Below are positions 23,787 through 34,191 of a stretch of DNA of 64,000 bases, one piece after another. This DNA comes from Flavobacteriales bacterium (GTDB lineage: Bacteria; Bacteroidota; Bacteroidia; Flavobacteriales_F; PHOS-HE28). A model generated the notes under the pieces. The model made no database searches and was not told where the DNA came from. It saw only the letters and a program-made list of their open reading frames with translations. Position 1 is the first letter of the stretch; each line of letters begins with the position of its first letter. The stretch covers positions 124,001 through 188,000 of the forward strand of contig JADIYA010000001.1 in assembly GCA_016705545.1 (NCBI GenBank), in the 5' to 3' direction. The translations under genes and the position numbers were made by a program.

Positions 23787-26700
23787 TCAGTGCTTGACGA
23801 ACCTGGCGTGCGCCAGCGGTCTGCCCTCCGCATCGTGCGCAACGATGGTGTAGATGCCCGGTGCGAGGGCGTCGATGTCGATGAGTTCCTGCCAGGAGGA
23901 TTCCATGACCAGGGTGCCGGCAGCTGATCGCATGCTCAAGTATCGCGCTCCGAAATTCCTGGATCGCAGGCGGATCATGCCGTTGCGGGCAGGATTAGGC
24001 AATACATCGAGCCCGACCACGGCCCCTGTCCCACCGAAGCTGGTGCTGAATTCGCAAGCATCTCCGCTGCCATCACTGTTCGCATCCGCTTGGTCGGGAT
24101 TGAAAGTGAACACGCAGTTATCGCATAGGTCGCCGATGCCATCGCCATCCGAATCCGCCTGATCAGGGTTGAATGCGCTGCTGCAATTGTCATCGCAATC
24201 GATCGCCATCCGCATCGACATCGGGATTCGGCACCAAGCCGGTGCTGCCGCCGGCGCATTGGCCGCAGGCATCAATGAAGGCCGTGCCGTTCGGTGTGCC
24301 AGCGCAATCGAATACGACCTGCTCGCCCAAGCAGAAGCACTGCGCATTCCACGCATCATTCACCGTGAGCGGATTCGCATCATTGCAGGGCGTGCCAGGC
24401 AAGGCGCTTCCACCGGGCGTACCAAGGCAATCAATCACCTGCCCGATGCACTCGCAGTTCGCGTTCCACTGGTCGTTGCCCGTAGCGGCATCGTTGTCGT
24501 TGCAGGGCGTCCCAGGCAATGCTGTTCCATTGGGAGCGCCGAGGCAGTCCGCATTCACGGGCGTACCCGCGCATTGGCAAGTGCCGTCGATCACATCATC
24601 GCTGGTGTTCGCATTCCCGTCATCGCACGCTGATCCGGGCTCGAGGTTCCCGCAACCGCAGTTCCCGGGCGAGGTCTTCAGCGGATCATTCGGGCAGGCA
24701 TCGCCGCTCACGGCCACGTAGCCGTTAGGCTGTGAACAGGATTGCAGTGTTACTCCCGGATTGCCTGCTCCATCTCCATCTGCGTCGGCATACCAGCTCG
24801 TGGCCTCCGTGATTGTGATGCCCGCCGTGGCACTGAACGCTAAGCAGCCTTCGCTGGCCGCAACAGTGTAGGTTACAGTGTATGTGCCGCCCGTGCTGCT
24901 GCCGGCCGCGACAGCACCGGTGCTGCTGTTGATGCTGAGGCCTGCGGGTGCAGCGGTGTAGCTGCCGCCTGCTGTTCCCGTTCGTGTCACGGCAATGCTG
25001 CCGGCGGTGCTGCAAACCGGCGAAGCACCGTAGGTGATGGTCGCGCTAGGCGCCGCACTCACTGCTACGTTGACGCTCTGCTGCACGCTGGTGCATCCAT
25101 TGCTCACGGTCACCGTGTATGTTCCGGCAGCGGCTGCTGAAACCGTTGTGATTGCCGGGTTCTGCACGCTCGCGCTGAAGTTGTTCGGGCCGGTCCAGCT
25201 ATAGGTGAGCGTGCCCGAGCCGCTGGCCGAAAGCGAGAGTGTCAGCGTGGACCCCGCGCATACAGGGCCATTGCTGCTGAGGCTGCTGATGACTGGTGCC
25301 GCAGGCGCAACTCCTGCGCATTGGCAGCCACTGCTCCAGGCATCGTTGGTGGTGCACGGGTTGTTGTCGTTACAAGGCGTTCCTGGTAGCGCTGAGCCTC
25401 CGACAATGCCCGCGCAGTCGGGTGCTGGCGCCCCTGCAGCCGTGCCGATGGCGCCGAGCGAGAGATTGTAATAGCTGCCGCTGGTGCCGCTTTCGAGCTT
25501 CACCGCACGCACCATGTATTGGCGCCCCGCGATGTATGGGATGGCCGCGTTGGTGTAGCTGGTGCCCGCGATCGGATTGGTGGTCAATCGCGTGATGCTG
25601 CCGCTGCTCGCGAATTCATACACATGGTAGCCTGCGAGCCCGGTCTCTATGCTGGCGGTCCAGCTGAAGGCTGCTGCGCCAGCGCTGTTGCTCACCGTGA
25701 GGTCCTGAGGCGGCGCCACCATCTTCATGCGCAAGGTGGGATCGCCCATGAGGCCGAGGTGCACCTTGCCGATCGAGCCCTGCCAACCATCGTGCAACGG
25801 TGCGTAAAGGCTGGTGTTGTTCATGGTGGCCCATGCGCTGTAACCGATGTTCTCTCCCATGCCCATGTGGTGGAAGTACCAACCGGGGATGGACGACCAG
25901 ACGTTCGTAAGGGCTTGTCCGCTGGCCAGAGCCGAGCGCAGGAAGTTGTTCTTGTTGTCCCAGTCGCCGAAGTAGCTGCCGAAGGACATGTTGAAGACGC
26001 CGTTCATGTTGGTAGCAGCGTAATTGTGGATGCTGCCCACGTTGCCCGCACCGTGATAGGTGAGCACGCCATCGTAGGTCTCCTGCCCGCCGCCGCCGCT
26101 CGCGTAGGTCCACAAGTAGCTGTTGTTGTTCACCAGCATGTAGAAAGGCGTGGCAGATTGCGCGGCCGTAGTGATGTTGGCCGGACCGACAAGCGGGCCC
26201 ATGGCGCGCCAACCCGAGGCCGCCAGCGGATAGCTCACGAACTGCAGGTTATCGAACATGATCCCGCGCGCTTGGGGCGTCCACGACTTCAGCTTGTAGT
26301 TGTGCGCTTTGTTCAGGTAGTTGCGCATCAGCTCCACATACGGAAGGCTGTATGCCGGAAGATCGAAGAGGTCCACGCGACCGACCTGCAGCTCCACTTC
26401 GTTCGGGAAGTTGTTCTGATCGAACTTGCCATCGCCGGGGATGTTGCGATTGGCCGGGCGCTGGGCGCCGCCGTTATTCACGCTGTTGTCCGACCATGTG
26501 CCATTGACCTCGCCGTAGTAGCCATCGCAGGGCCATGCACCGGTGTGCTCATCATGGCCATCGGGAGCCTGGTTGCCGGAATAGGGCACGGGCACATGTC
26601 CGATGATGTACACGGCCTTCACATTCGCGGGATCGGCATTGTAGTGGCCTGCGATGATCCCTCGCACGCTCGAAACGGTAGCGGATGGGGCGACATCGTT

Positions 26701-27165
26701 ACGCAGCACGCCCCAACCATCGGCGCGCAGGTCTTGTTCCAATTGCTGCAGTTCGCTGTTCAAGGCTGAAGCGATGGTGTTATCAACGAGCAGCACCACC
26801 TTCCCACGGAAATCGACTGGCAGGACATCGATGCCGGTGCAGATGTATCCGGTTCCCGTAGCGCCATTGCTCACGCGCACCAAGCGGTACTCGTAGACTG
26901 TGCCGACCGTGACGGAATTATCCTGCCAGCTGAGATCGCTGGCTGCCGGTGAGGCGATCGCATTCCCCCAGCTGGTCCCGGTCTTCAGCTTCCGATATAT
27001 AGTGAGGCTCGTGGTGCCCGAAATGGTCGGCCATGCTAGCGTGATGCGCGGCGGCGAGGCTTGCACCGTTGCGCTCACCTGCACGGCGGCGCGTTGTGAC
27101 ATGGTTTGTCCCAGCGATAAGCTGGCGGCAAGCAGGATCGGAAGGGCGGCAAGAAGTCGCTTCAT
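23787..27165 (-). CDS. T9SS type A multidomain protein with C25-peptidase-like core and thrombospondin type 3 repeats, frameshifted
   Basis: From 27165 the protein begins with signal peptide MKRLLAALPILLAASLSLGQ. Then come a fibronectin III-like domain (about 35-115), a region resembling gingipain-type C25 peptidases (about 120-480; YIIGHVPVPY, TYHGAGNVG, GDPTLR), a second FnIII-like domain, PKD/Ig-like sequence, three to four Cys-rich repeats (ALPGTPCNDN...CxC), thrombospondin type 3 calcium-binding repeats (DSDGDGIGDLCDNC) and a type A sorting domain. The frame from 27165 stops at 24190-24192 (DADGDRLR, stop); the rest, including the sorting domain, continues in another frame from about 24205. 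This may be a sequencing error or a real lesion. The expected catalytic Cys position is Ser. Confidence 0.75.
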
Positions 27166-27726
27166 GGCTCGTTGATGTTGGATCGGCCGCGGCACGCCCC
27201 GTTGCGGGCAGCTGGGATACACGCGAGGCAGCGCGTGAGATTCCCGGAGGCAATGCGTTGAACCGCGGCTTTGTACCGGTTCAGGCCCGATGCGGTTTCA
27301 AGTACCATGCACCAATCGGCTGCGGCGTTCGACCAATGGCCCTCGCCTGAAACAGACAACGGTCACGGATTCGATTAATGCGCGACCGGATTTGCTGCCT
27401 TGACAACGGACCAGGGCACCAATCATCCTGCTCCTCCTTCCAGCCGGAAGCCATACCGCAGGACCGAGTAGCATCGTCCATCACGGCGAGTAAGGCGCGC
27501 CGATCACGGATCATGTGAACGCCCACTGGTTGAGCGACGAACATCCTCCGCCATCAGGCTGCTTCGCCACCGGCCTACTTTCGCCTGCGCCAAGTCACGC
27601 TCGGCAACCCGTACCACACACTCTGCGTTCCAAGGCCCCGGAACAGATGTCCACCAAAAAGCGGCGCGCTTGCTCTCCAATGATCAGAGGAGCAGGGGCG
27701 CCTTCGCATTACCAGCATCCATACTG
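27166..27726. other. Intergenic region before the NRPS/PKS cluster
   Basis: A 561-base divergent region between a T9SS gene and the megasynthase. Short open frames here (for example 27281-27544 on the minus strand) have no signal peptide, family resemblance or plausible start context. The only regulatory candidate is the TACTTTCG box at 27576-27583. No RNA gene, repeat or terminator was seen. Confidence 0.6.
27576..27583 (+). promoter_or_regulatory. Candidate -7 promoter box (TACTTTCG) for the NRPS/PKS operon
   Basis: TACTTTCG occurs 143 bases before the megasynthase ATG at 27727 and is the only such box in the upstream region. It would give a 5' leader of about 135 bases, longer than for the other genes here. 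No -33 TTTG is obvious. Confidence 0.35.
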
Positions 27727-30700
27727 ATGGCAGATCGCCCCATGAACCTCTTCAACTTGATGGCGGCTCGCGAGGGCACCCGAATCGCACTGGTTGATGG
27801 CACCCACGAACTCTCGTACAGGAGCCTTCTTCTGCGTTCAAATCGTATAGCCGCCGTGGTCAGTGCTTCTGGCGCTGGTCCGAACAGCACCATCGGCCTC
27901 TGTTTGGACCGCTCCCCCGAGCTCATCATCTCCGTCCTCGGCACCGTGCAGGCCGGCGCCGCCTATGTGCCCATCGACCCCACCTACCCCACCGAGCGCA
28001 TCGCGGGCATGCTGGAGGATGCCAAGCCGCCTGTGGTGATCACCAACCGCGCGTACAAGTACCTCTTCCAAGGCACGCAGGCCAAGGTCATCCTCATTGA
28101 GGATATCGATCTGGAGAACGGTCCAGTGTTCGATGGCCCCTGTCCGGCGAAGTCCGAGGACCTTCTATACGTGCTCTTCACAAGCGGAAGCACCGGCCGA
28201 CCCAAGGGCGTGGCCATGCACCATGCGCCGCTGATGAACCTGATCCAGTGGCAGCTGCGCACGAGTGTTGGTGGCGAAGGCGATAGGACCCTGCAGTTCG
28301 CGCCCATCAGCTTCGACGTCAGCTTCCAGGAGATCTTCACCACTTTCGCGCAAGGCGGCACCTTGGTGTTGATCACCGACGAGGACCGCCTGAACAGCAC
28401 GCAGCTGCTGCGCAAGATCATCGCGCAGAAGATCAACCGGATCATCGTGCCCTTCGTGGCGCTGCAGTACTTGGCCGAGGCCGTTGAGCGCACCGGTGAA
28501 GTGCCATCCACCTTGAAGGAGGTCTTCACCAGCGGCGAGCAACTGAAGATCACGCCCGCCATCGCGAACCTCTTTATGCAGCTGCCTGGTTGCCGCTTCT
28601 GCAACCAGTACGGCCCCACCGAAGGTCACGTGGTGAGCGAGCTCGAGCTGAAAGGTGATCCATCCTCCTGGCCCGCGCTGCCCAACATCGGCAGCGCCAT
28701 CGACAACGTGAAGCTCTACGTGCTCGATGAGCAAATGAAGCCGGTGAACAAGGGCGAAGAAGGTGAACTGTATCTCGGCGGCGCATGTGTGGCCAAAGGC
28801 TACATCGGTCGGGATGACCTCACGGCCGAGCGTTTCCTCGCGGATCCGTTCATCTCCGGAGGAAAGATTTATCGCACGGGTGACCGCGCGACGGAACTGC
28901 CCAACGGCGAGATCGACTACAAGGGCCGCATCGATGGTCAGGTGAAGGTGCGCGGCTATCGCATCGAGCTCGGTGAAGTGGAAGTTGCCATGGAGAAGCA
29001 CCCTGCGGTGGAGCAGGCTGTGGCCAACGTGCGTGAGGACCGGCCGGGGTTGAAACGCTTGATCGGCTACTACGTCGCGAAGAGCGAGCTCAGCACCAAC
29101 GAGATCCGTAAGCACCTCGCCTCCCACCTGCCCGACTACATGCAGCCCTCCGCCTTCGTGGCGGTGAAGGAACTTCCCCGCACCCCGAGCGGCAAGATCG
29201 ACCGCAAGGCCCTGCCCGCACCGGAAGTGAAGCGCCCCGACCTCGATGTGGCCTTCGCCGCACCGACGACCAGCGTGCAGAAGACACTCGCGAACGTGTG
29301 GGCCGATCTGCTCGGCATCGACCGCGTGGGCATCGACGACAACTTCTTCGACCTCGGCGGCAACTCGCTGCTGAGCATCCAGTGCGTGGCGCAGCTCGAA
29401 GGTCATGGGCTCAAGCTCCCGATTGTGAAGCTGTACCAGCATCCGACGATCAAGGCGTGCGCGGCATTCCTTGAGGGCGATGCCAGTGCGATCGCACCTT
29501 CCGAAATGGCCAAGGCACGCAAGGCTGCGGCCGGTGGCTCCAGAAAGGAAAACATAGCGATCATCGGCATGAGCGGTCGTTTCCCCGGCGCGGAGAACGT
29601 GGAGCAGCTGTGGCAGAACCTGCTTGCCAAGAAGAACAGCATCAGCACATGGACGGTGGACGAGCTCGACCCGAGCATCCCTGCCGAACTGCGCAACGAC
29701 CCCGACTACGTGAAGGCGCGCGGTGTGATCACCGATGCGGACAAGTTCGACCATGCCTTCTTCGGCGTGAACCCCAAGGTGGCCGCGCTGATGGACCCGC
29801 AGCAGCGCGTGTTCCTGGAGTGCGCCTGGGCCGCTCTGGAGGATGCCGCGTACGATCCGGCACAGTTCGCAGGCCTCATCGGTGTGTATGCTGGCATGGG
29901 CAACAACACCTACTTCACGCGCAACGTCATCGGCCACCCCGAGCTGATCGAGCAGGTCGGCGACTTCGCGGTGATGACGGCCAACGAGAAGGACTACATC
30001 GCGACGCGCCTCGCGTTCGAGTTCGATCTGCGCGGTCCGGCGTTGAGCATCCATACGGCATGCAGCACCTCGCTCGTCGCGATCGCACAGGCGTTCAAAG
30101 CGCTGCGCGATGGCGAATGCGACATGGCGCTGGCCGGTGGCATCGCGCTCACCGTGCCCTTCAACAGCGGCATCGTGTATAACGAGGGCGGTATGTACAG
30201 CCCCGACGGCAGCACGCGCACCTTCGACGCCAACGGTAAGGGCACGAGTTTCAGCGACGGCTGCGGCATCATCGTGCTGAAGCGCCTGGACGATGCGGTG
30301 CGCGACAAGGATCATGTGTACGCGGTGATCAAGGGCGCAGCACTGAACAACGACGGCAGCGACAAGGCCAGCTTCACCGCGCCCAGCGTGCGTGGCCAGG
30401 CCGAGGTGATCGCCATGGCACAAGCAGATGCAGGCGTGAGCCCGAGCGAGATCACCTATGTGGAAACACATGGTACTGCAACACCGCTCGGCGACCCGAT
30501 CGAGGTGGAAGCGCTGACGCTCGCGTTCGGCGGCAAGACCAATGGGCACCACTGCGTCATCGGCTCCATCAAGAGCAACATCGGCCACCTGACGCCCGCT
30601 GCTGGTGCTGCTGGTGTGATCAAGACAGCACTGGCACTGCGCGAGGAAGTGATCCCGGCGAACGTGGGCTTCGAGACCCCGAACCCTGCGATCGACTTCG

Positions 30701-33700
30701 TGAACTCACCCTTCAGGGTATTGACCGAGAGCGAGGCCTGGCCACGCGTGCCGGGCGCTCCACGCATCGCTGGTGTATCCAGCTTCGGTGTGGGCGGAAC
30801 GAACGCACACGTGATCCTCGCGGAGCCACCGGTGGCCGTTGCCTCCAGCGCATCGAGGAGCAAGCAACTGTTCATGCTGAGCGCCAAAAGCAAGACCAGT
30901 CTCGATGCCATGACGGACAACCTCCGTTCGTGGCTCGAAATGCACCCGAAGGCTTCCTTGGCGGATGCAGCCTACACGCTGCAAGTAGGCCGTCGCCACT
31001 TCAAGCACCGCCGCCTGATCGTAGGCGGAAGCCATGGTGAGGTGGTCGAGGCCATCGCGAACAAGGATGCCCAGCTCATCGGCACGCGCGAACTGCACGA
31101 AGCCGCGCCCGGCGTGGTCTTCATGTTCCCCGGTCAGGGTTCGCAGTACGTGAACATGGGCCGCGACCTCTGCGAGAGCGAGCCCGTTTTCAAACAACAC
31201 TTCGATCAGTCCTGTGAACTCTTCAGCAAAGAGCTCGGCACCGACCTCAAGGCCATCATCTTCCCGAAAGCCGGCGAAGAAGAGAAGGCCGCTGAGCAAC
31301 TGAAGCAGACCATCTACACGCAGGCCTCGCTCTTCACCATGCACTACAGCCTTGCGAAGCTGTGGATGCACTGGGGCATCACGCCCGACGCCATGATGGG
31401 CCACAGCATCGGCGAGTTCGCCGCAGGATGCCTGGCCGGTGTGTTCTCGCTGGAGGATGCCGTGAAGCTGGTGGCAAACCGAGGGCGCATGATGCAGGAC
31501 CTGCCCGGTGGCAGTATGCTCAGCGTGCGAGCGGCGGAAGAGGATGTGCTGAAGAAACTCCCCGATGGATGCAGCATCGCGGCGAACAACGGTCCGCAGT
31601 TGTGCGTGGCCAGCGGTCCGCGTGAAGCGATCGCGAAACTGCAGGCAGAACTGGAGCAGGATGGCATCACCTGCAAACTGCTCGTGACCAGCCACGCCTT
31701 CCACAGCCCCATGATGGATGCCATCGTGGAGCCTTACAAGAAGTTAGTGGAGAGCGTGAAGCTGAGCGCGCCGCGCATCCCGATCGTCAGCACCGTCACC
31801 GCCGAATGGCTGAAGGACGACGAGGCCACTTCATCGAAGTATTGGAGCGATCACCTGCGTGCCACGGTGCGTTTCGCACAAGCCGTGAAGTTCGCATGGA
31901 CGGATGCCGATCGCGTGATGCTTGAAGTGGGTCCTCGCACAACGGCGACCACGCTCGCGCGCCAGCAAAGCACCGACAATAAGAAACAAGCAGCCGTACC
32001 CTCGCTGGGTGATAATGCAGGCAACGGCAATGAGCTCACGCAACTGCTGAAAGCCGTGGGTGGCCTGTGGCAAAGTGGTGTACACATCGACTGGAACAAA
32101 TTCTACGAGCGCGAGGAACGGTGCCGCATCTCGATGCCGACCTACGCCTTCGAACGCATCCGTCACTGGGTGGATCCCGTGGCGATGGTGGCCGATGGTG
32201 GTCGTGCCATTGCAAGCACCACGATCGAGGCCCCTGTTCCGAACAGTGGCGACGCGAACCTTTCCCCCAAGGAATCGCTGATCGCACAGATCAAGCATTT
32301 GCTGGAGGAGAGCTCAGGCCTTGAATTAGCCGAAGCCAGCAACGAGGAGACCTTCCTGGAGATGGGCCTCGACTCGCTGTTCCTGACGCAGGTGGCGACA
32401 TCGTTGAGCAAGAAGTTCGGCGTGAAGATCTCGTTCCGTCAATTGAACGAGGAGCTGCCGAACCTGGACAAGCTGGCGGACCATATCCTGCCGCATTGGA
32501 GCGGTGGTGGCGCGGCCACAGGGGTCGACTATGGTCGACCCGCAGCCGCCGCAGCGCCTGCCGTGAATGCCCTGGAAGATGCGCCAGAGCTGAAGAAGGT
32601 CTTCGGTGCACAAGCGCGCATCAGCAAGGAGAAGGTCGACGACATGACGCCACAGCAGCGCGCGTGGTTCGATGCCTTCGTAAAGCGCTACGTGGCGAAG
32701 ACCGCGAAGAGCAAGGCCTTCACCCAAGAGAACCGCAAGCCAATGGCCGACCCGCGCGTGGTCACCGGTTTCAAGCCGCAGACGAAGGAGCTCATCTACC
32801 AAGTGGTGGTGGACAAGAGCAGCGGCTGCCACCTATGGGATATCGACGGCAACGAGTACGTGGACATCCTCAGTGGATTCGGTTCATCGATGTTCGGCTA
32901 TATGCCCGACTTCATCAAGGAGGCCTGCCACAAGCAGATCGACACCAGCGTGGAGATCGGCCCGATGCACCCGCTCGCGGCGGAAGTATCGAAGCTGTTA
33001 TGCGAACTCACTGGTGCTGAACGCGCAGCCGTTTGCAACACCGGATCCGAAGCCGTGCTGGGCGCGATGCGCATGGCCCGCACGGTCACCGGCCGAAGCC
33101 TGATCATCTCCTTCAGCGGCAGCTACCACGGCATCAACGATGAAGTGATCATCCGCGGAAGCAAGAGCAAGAAGAGCTACCCCGGTGCGCCTGGCATCAT
33201 GCCGCAGGCCGTAGAGAACATGCTCGTGCTCGACTACGGCACGCCCGAGAGCCTCGAGATCATCAAGCAGCGTTGCCACGAAGCAGCGGCCGTGCTCGTG
33301 GAACCGGTGCAGAGCCGTCGCATGGAGTTCCGCCCCGTGGACTTCCTCCGCGAGGTGCGCCGCATCACGCAGGAGAACGGCACCGCCCTGATCTTCGATG
33401 AGGTGATCACCGGTTTCCGCACGCACCAGAACGGCACGCAAGGGCTGTTCGGCATCCAGGCCGATATCGGCACTTACGGCAAAGTGATCGGCGGTGGCAT
33501 GCCCGTGGGTGCCATGATCGGCAAGAGCGAATGGATGGATGCCCTTGACGGCGGCCATTGGCAGTACGGCGATGATAGCGTGCCTCCCGCAGGCGTGACC
33601 TACTTCGCTGGCACCTTCGTTCGCCATCCGCTGACGATGGCCGCGATGAAGGCTTCACTGGTGTACATGAAGAATGAAGGGCCAGCCCTGCAAGAGCGCC

Positions 33701-34182
33701 TGAACACGGTGACCGAGGATATGGTCGCTCGCGTGAACGGCCTCTTCGATCAGTACCAGCTCCCCTACCGCTGGGTGAACTTCGGCAGCGCCTTCAAGAC
33801 CAAGTACGACGAGAGCGTCAACTACACCGAGCTCTTCTTCATGTTGATGCGCTACCACGGGGTGCACGTGCTGGATTTCCCGCACTTCATCACCACGGCG
33901 CACACCGCGGCCGACATCGAGTTCATCATCAACGCGGTGGAGAAGACCTGCAAGGAGCTGCGCGAAAGCGGCTTCATGCCGGAGCGCACGTATCCCATCC
34001 CCACGGTGAACAGTGTGCTGGGCGGGCATGTGCGCAAGCTGAGCGAGCGCGTGATCAGCGCAATGGAGCCGCCGGTGGCCGGCGCACGCATGGGCCGAAC
34101 ACCCAAGGGCGAACCCGCGTGGTTCGTGCCTGATCCGAAGCGTGAAGGCAAATACCTCATGGTTGAATCGGACGAGAACTGA
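27727..34182 (+). CDS. Hybrid NRPS/PKS megasynthase: A-PCP-KS-AT-ACP-aminotransferase
   Basis: A 2151-residue protein (alternative start 27742). Domains in order: adenylation (about 8-500; FTSGSTGRPKG, TPSGKIDRKAL), PCP (about 510-590; DLGGNSLLS with the pantetheine Ser near 546), ketosynthase (about 608-1030; TACSTS near 776, VETHGTAT, KSNIGH), acyltransferase (about 1128-1430; GHSIGE and HAFH, the malonyl-type motif), ACP (about 1505-1590; MGLDSLF) and a class III PLP aminotransferase (about 1675-2110; SGSYHG, FDEVITGFR, Lys in TYGKVIGGG). The last resembles the mycosubtilin/iturin aminotransferase that aminates a beta-keto thioester. There is no ketoreductase, condensation or release domain, so the product passes to the next gene's C domain, nine bases downstream. 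Confidence 0.92.
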   Translation: MADRPMNLFNLMAAREGTRIALVDGTHELSYRSLLLRSNRIAAVVSASGAGPNSTIGLCLDRSPELIISVLGTVQAGAAYVPIDPTYPTERIAGMLEDAKPPVVITNRAYKYLFQGTQAKVILIEDIDLENGPVFDGPCPAKSEDLLYVLFTSGSTGRPKGVAMHHAPLMNLIQWQLRTSVGGEGDRTLQFAPISFDVSFQEIFTTFAQGGTLVLITDEDRLNSTQLLRKIIAQKINRIIVPFVALQYLAEAVERTGEVPSTLKEVFTSGEQLKITPAIANLFMQLPGCRFCNQYGPTEGHVVSELELKGDPSSWPALPNIGSAIDNVKLYVLDEQMKPVNKGEEGELYLGGACVAKGYIGRDDLTAERFLADPFISGGKIYRTGDRATELPNGEIDYKGRIDGQVKVRGYRIELGEVEVAMEKHPAVEQAVANVREDRPGLKRLIGYYVAKSELSTNEIRKHLASHLPDYMQPSAFVAVKELPRTPSGKIDRKALPAPEVKRPDLDVAFAAPTTSVQKTLANVWADLLGIDRVGIDDNFFDLGGNSLLSIQCVAQLEGHGLKLPIVKLYQHPTIKACAAFLEGDASAIAPSEMAKARKAAAGGSRKENIAIIGMSGRFPGAENVEQLWQNLLAKKNSISTWTVDELDPSIPAELRNDPDYVKARGVITDADKFDHAFFGVNPKVAALMDPQQRVFLECAWAALEDAAYDPAQFAGLIGVYAGMGNNTYFTRNVIGHPELIEQVGDFAVMTANEKDYIATRLAFEFDLRGPALSIHTACSTSLVAIAQAFKALRDGECDMALAGGIALTVPFNSGIVYNEGGMYSPDGSTRTFDANGKGTSFSDGCGIIVLKRLDDAVRDKDHVYAVIKGAALNNDGSDKASFTAPSVRGQAEVIAMAQADAGVSPSEITYVETHGTATPLGDPIEVEALTLAFGGKTNGHHCVIGSIKSNIGHLTPAAGAAGVIKTALALREEVIPANVGFETPNPAIDFVNSPFRVLTESEAWPRVPGAPRIAGVSSFGVGGTNAHVILAEPPVAVASSASRSKQLFMLSAKSKTSLDAMTDNLRSWLEMHPKASLADAAYTLQVGRRHFKHRRLIVGGSHGEVVEAIANKDAQLIGTRELHEAAPGVVFMFPGQGSQYVNMGRDLCESEPVFKQHFDQSCELFSKELGTDLKAIIFPKAGEEEKAAEQLKQTIYTQASLFTMHYSLAKLWMHWGITPDAMMGHSIGEFAAGCLAGVFSLEDAVKLVANRGRMMQDLPGGSMLSVRAAEEDVLKKLPDGCSIAANNGPQLCVASGPREAIAKLQAELEQDGITCKLLVTSHAFHSPMMDAIVEPYKKLVESVKLSAPRIPIVSTVTAEWLKDDEATSSKYWSDHLRATVRFAQAVKFAWTDADRVMLEVGPRTTATTLARQQSTDNKKQAAVPSLGDNAGNGNELTQLLKAVGGLWQSGVHIDWNKFYEREERCRISMPTYAFERIRHWVDPVAMVADGGRAIASTTIEAPVPNSGDANLSPKESLIAQIKHLLEESSGLELAEASNEETFLEMGLDSLFLTQVATSLSKKFGVKISFRQLNEELPNLDKLADHILPHWSGGGAATGVDYGRPAAAAAPAVNALEDAPELKKVFGAQARISKEKVDDMTPQQRAWFDAFVKRYVAKTAKSKAFTQENRKPMADPRVVTGFKPQTKELIYQVVVDKSSGCHLWDIDGNEYVDILSGFGSSMFGYMPDFIKEACHKQIDTSVEIGPMHPLAAEVSKLLCELTGAERAAVCNTGSEAVLGAMRMARTVTGRSLIISFSGSYHGINDEVIIRGSKSKKSYPGAPGIMPQAVENMLVLDYGTPESLEIIKQRCHEAAAVLVEPVQSRRMEFRPVDFLREVRRITQENGTALIFDEVITGFRTHQNGTQGLFGIQADIGTYGKVIGGGMPVGAMIGKSEWMDALDGGHWQYGDDSVPPAGVTYFAGTFVRHPLTMAAMKASLVYMKNEGPALQERLNTVTEDMVARVNGLFDQYQLPYRWVNFGSAFKTKYDESVNYTELFFMLMRYHGVHVLDFPHFITTAHTAADIEFIINAVEKTCKELRESGFMPERTYPIPTVNSVLGGHVRKLSERVISAMEPPVAGARMGRTPKGEPAWFVPDPKREGKYLMVESDEN

Positions 34183-34191
34183 GCGAGCACA

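Noticed and set aside
27281..27544. 87-codon minus-strand frame in the spacer before the NRPS/PKS cluster
   Set aside because: No signal, no family resemblance and no promoter-like box; composition is not protein-like.
28165..30588. 807-codon open frame on the minus strand opposite the megasynthase
   Set aside because: It is antisense to intact A, PCP and KS domains; His/Ala/Val-rich shadow translation typical of GC-rich codon bias, with no domain of its own.
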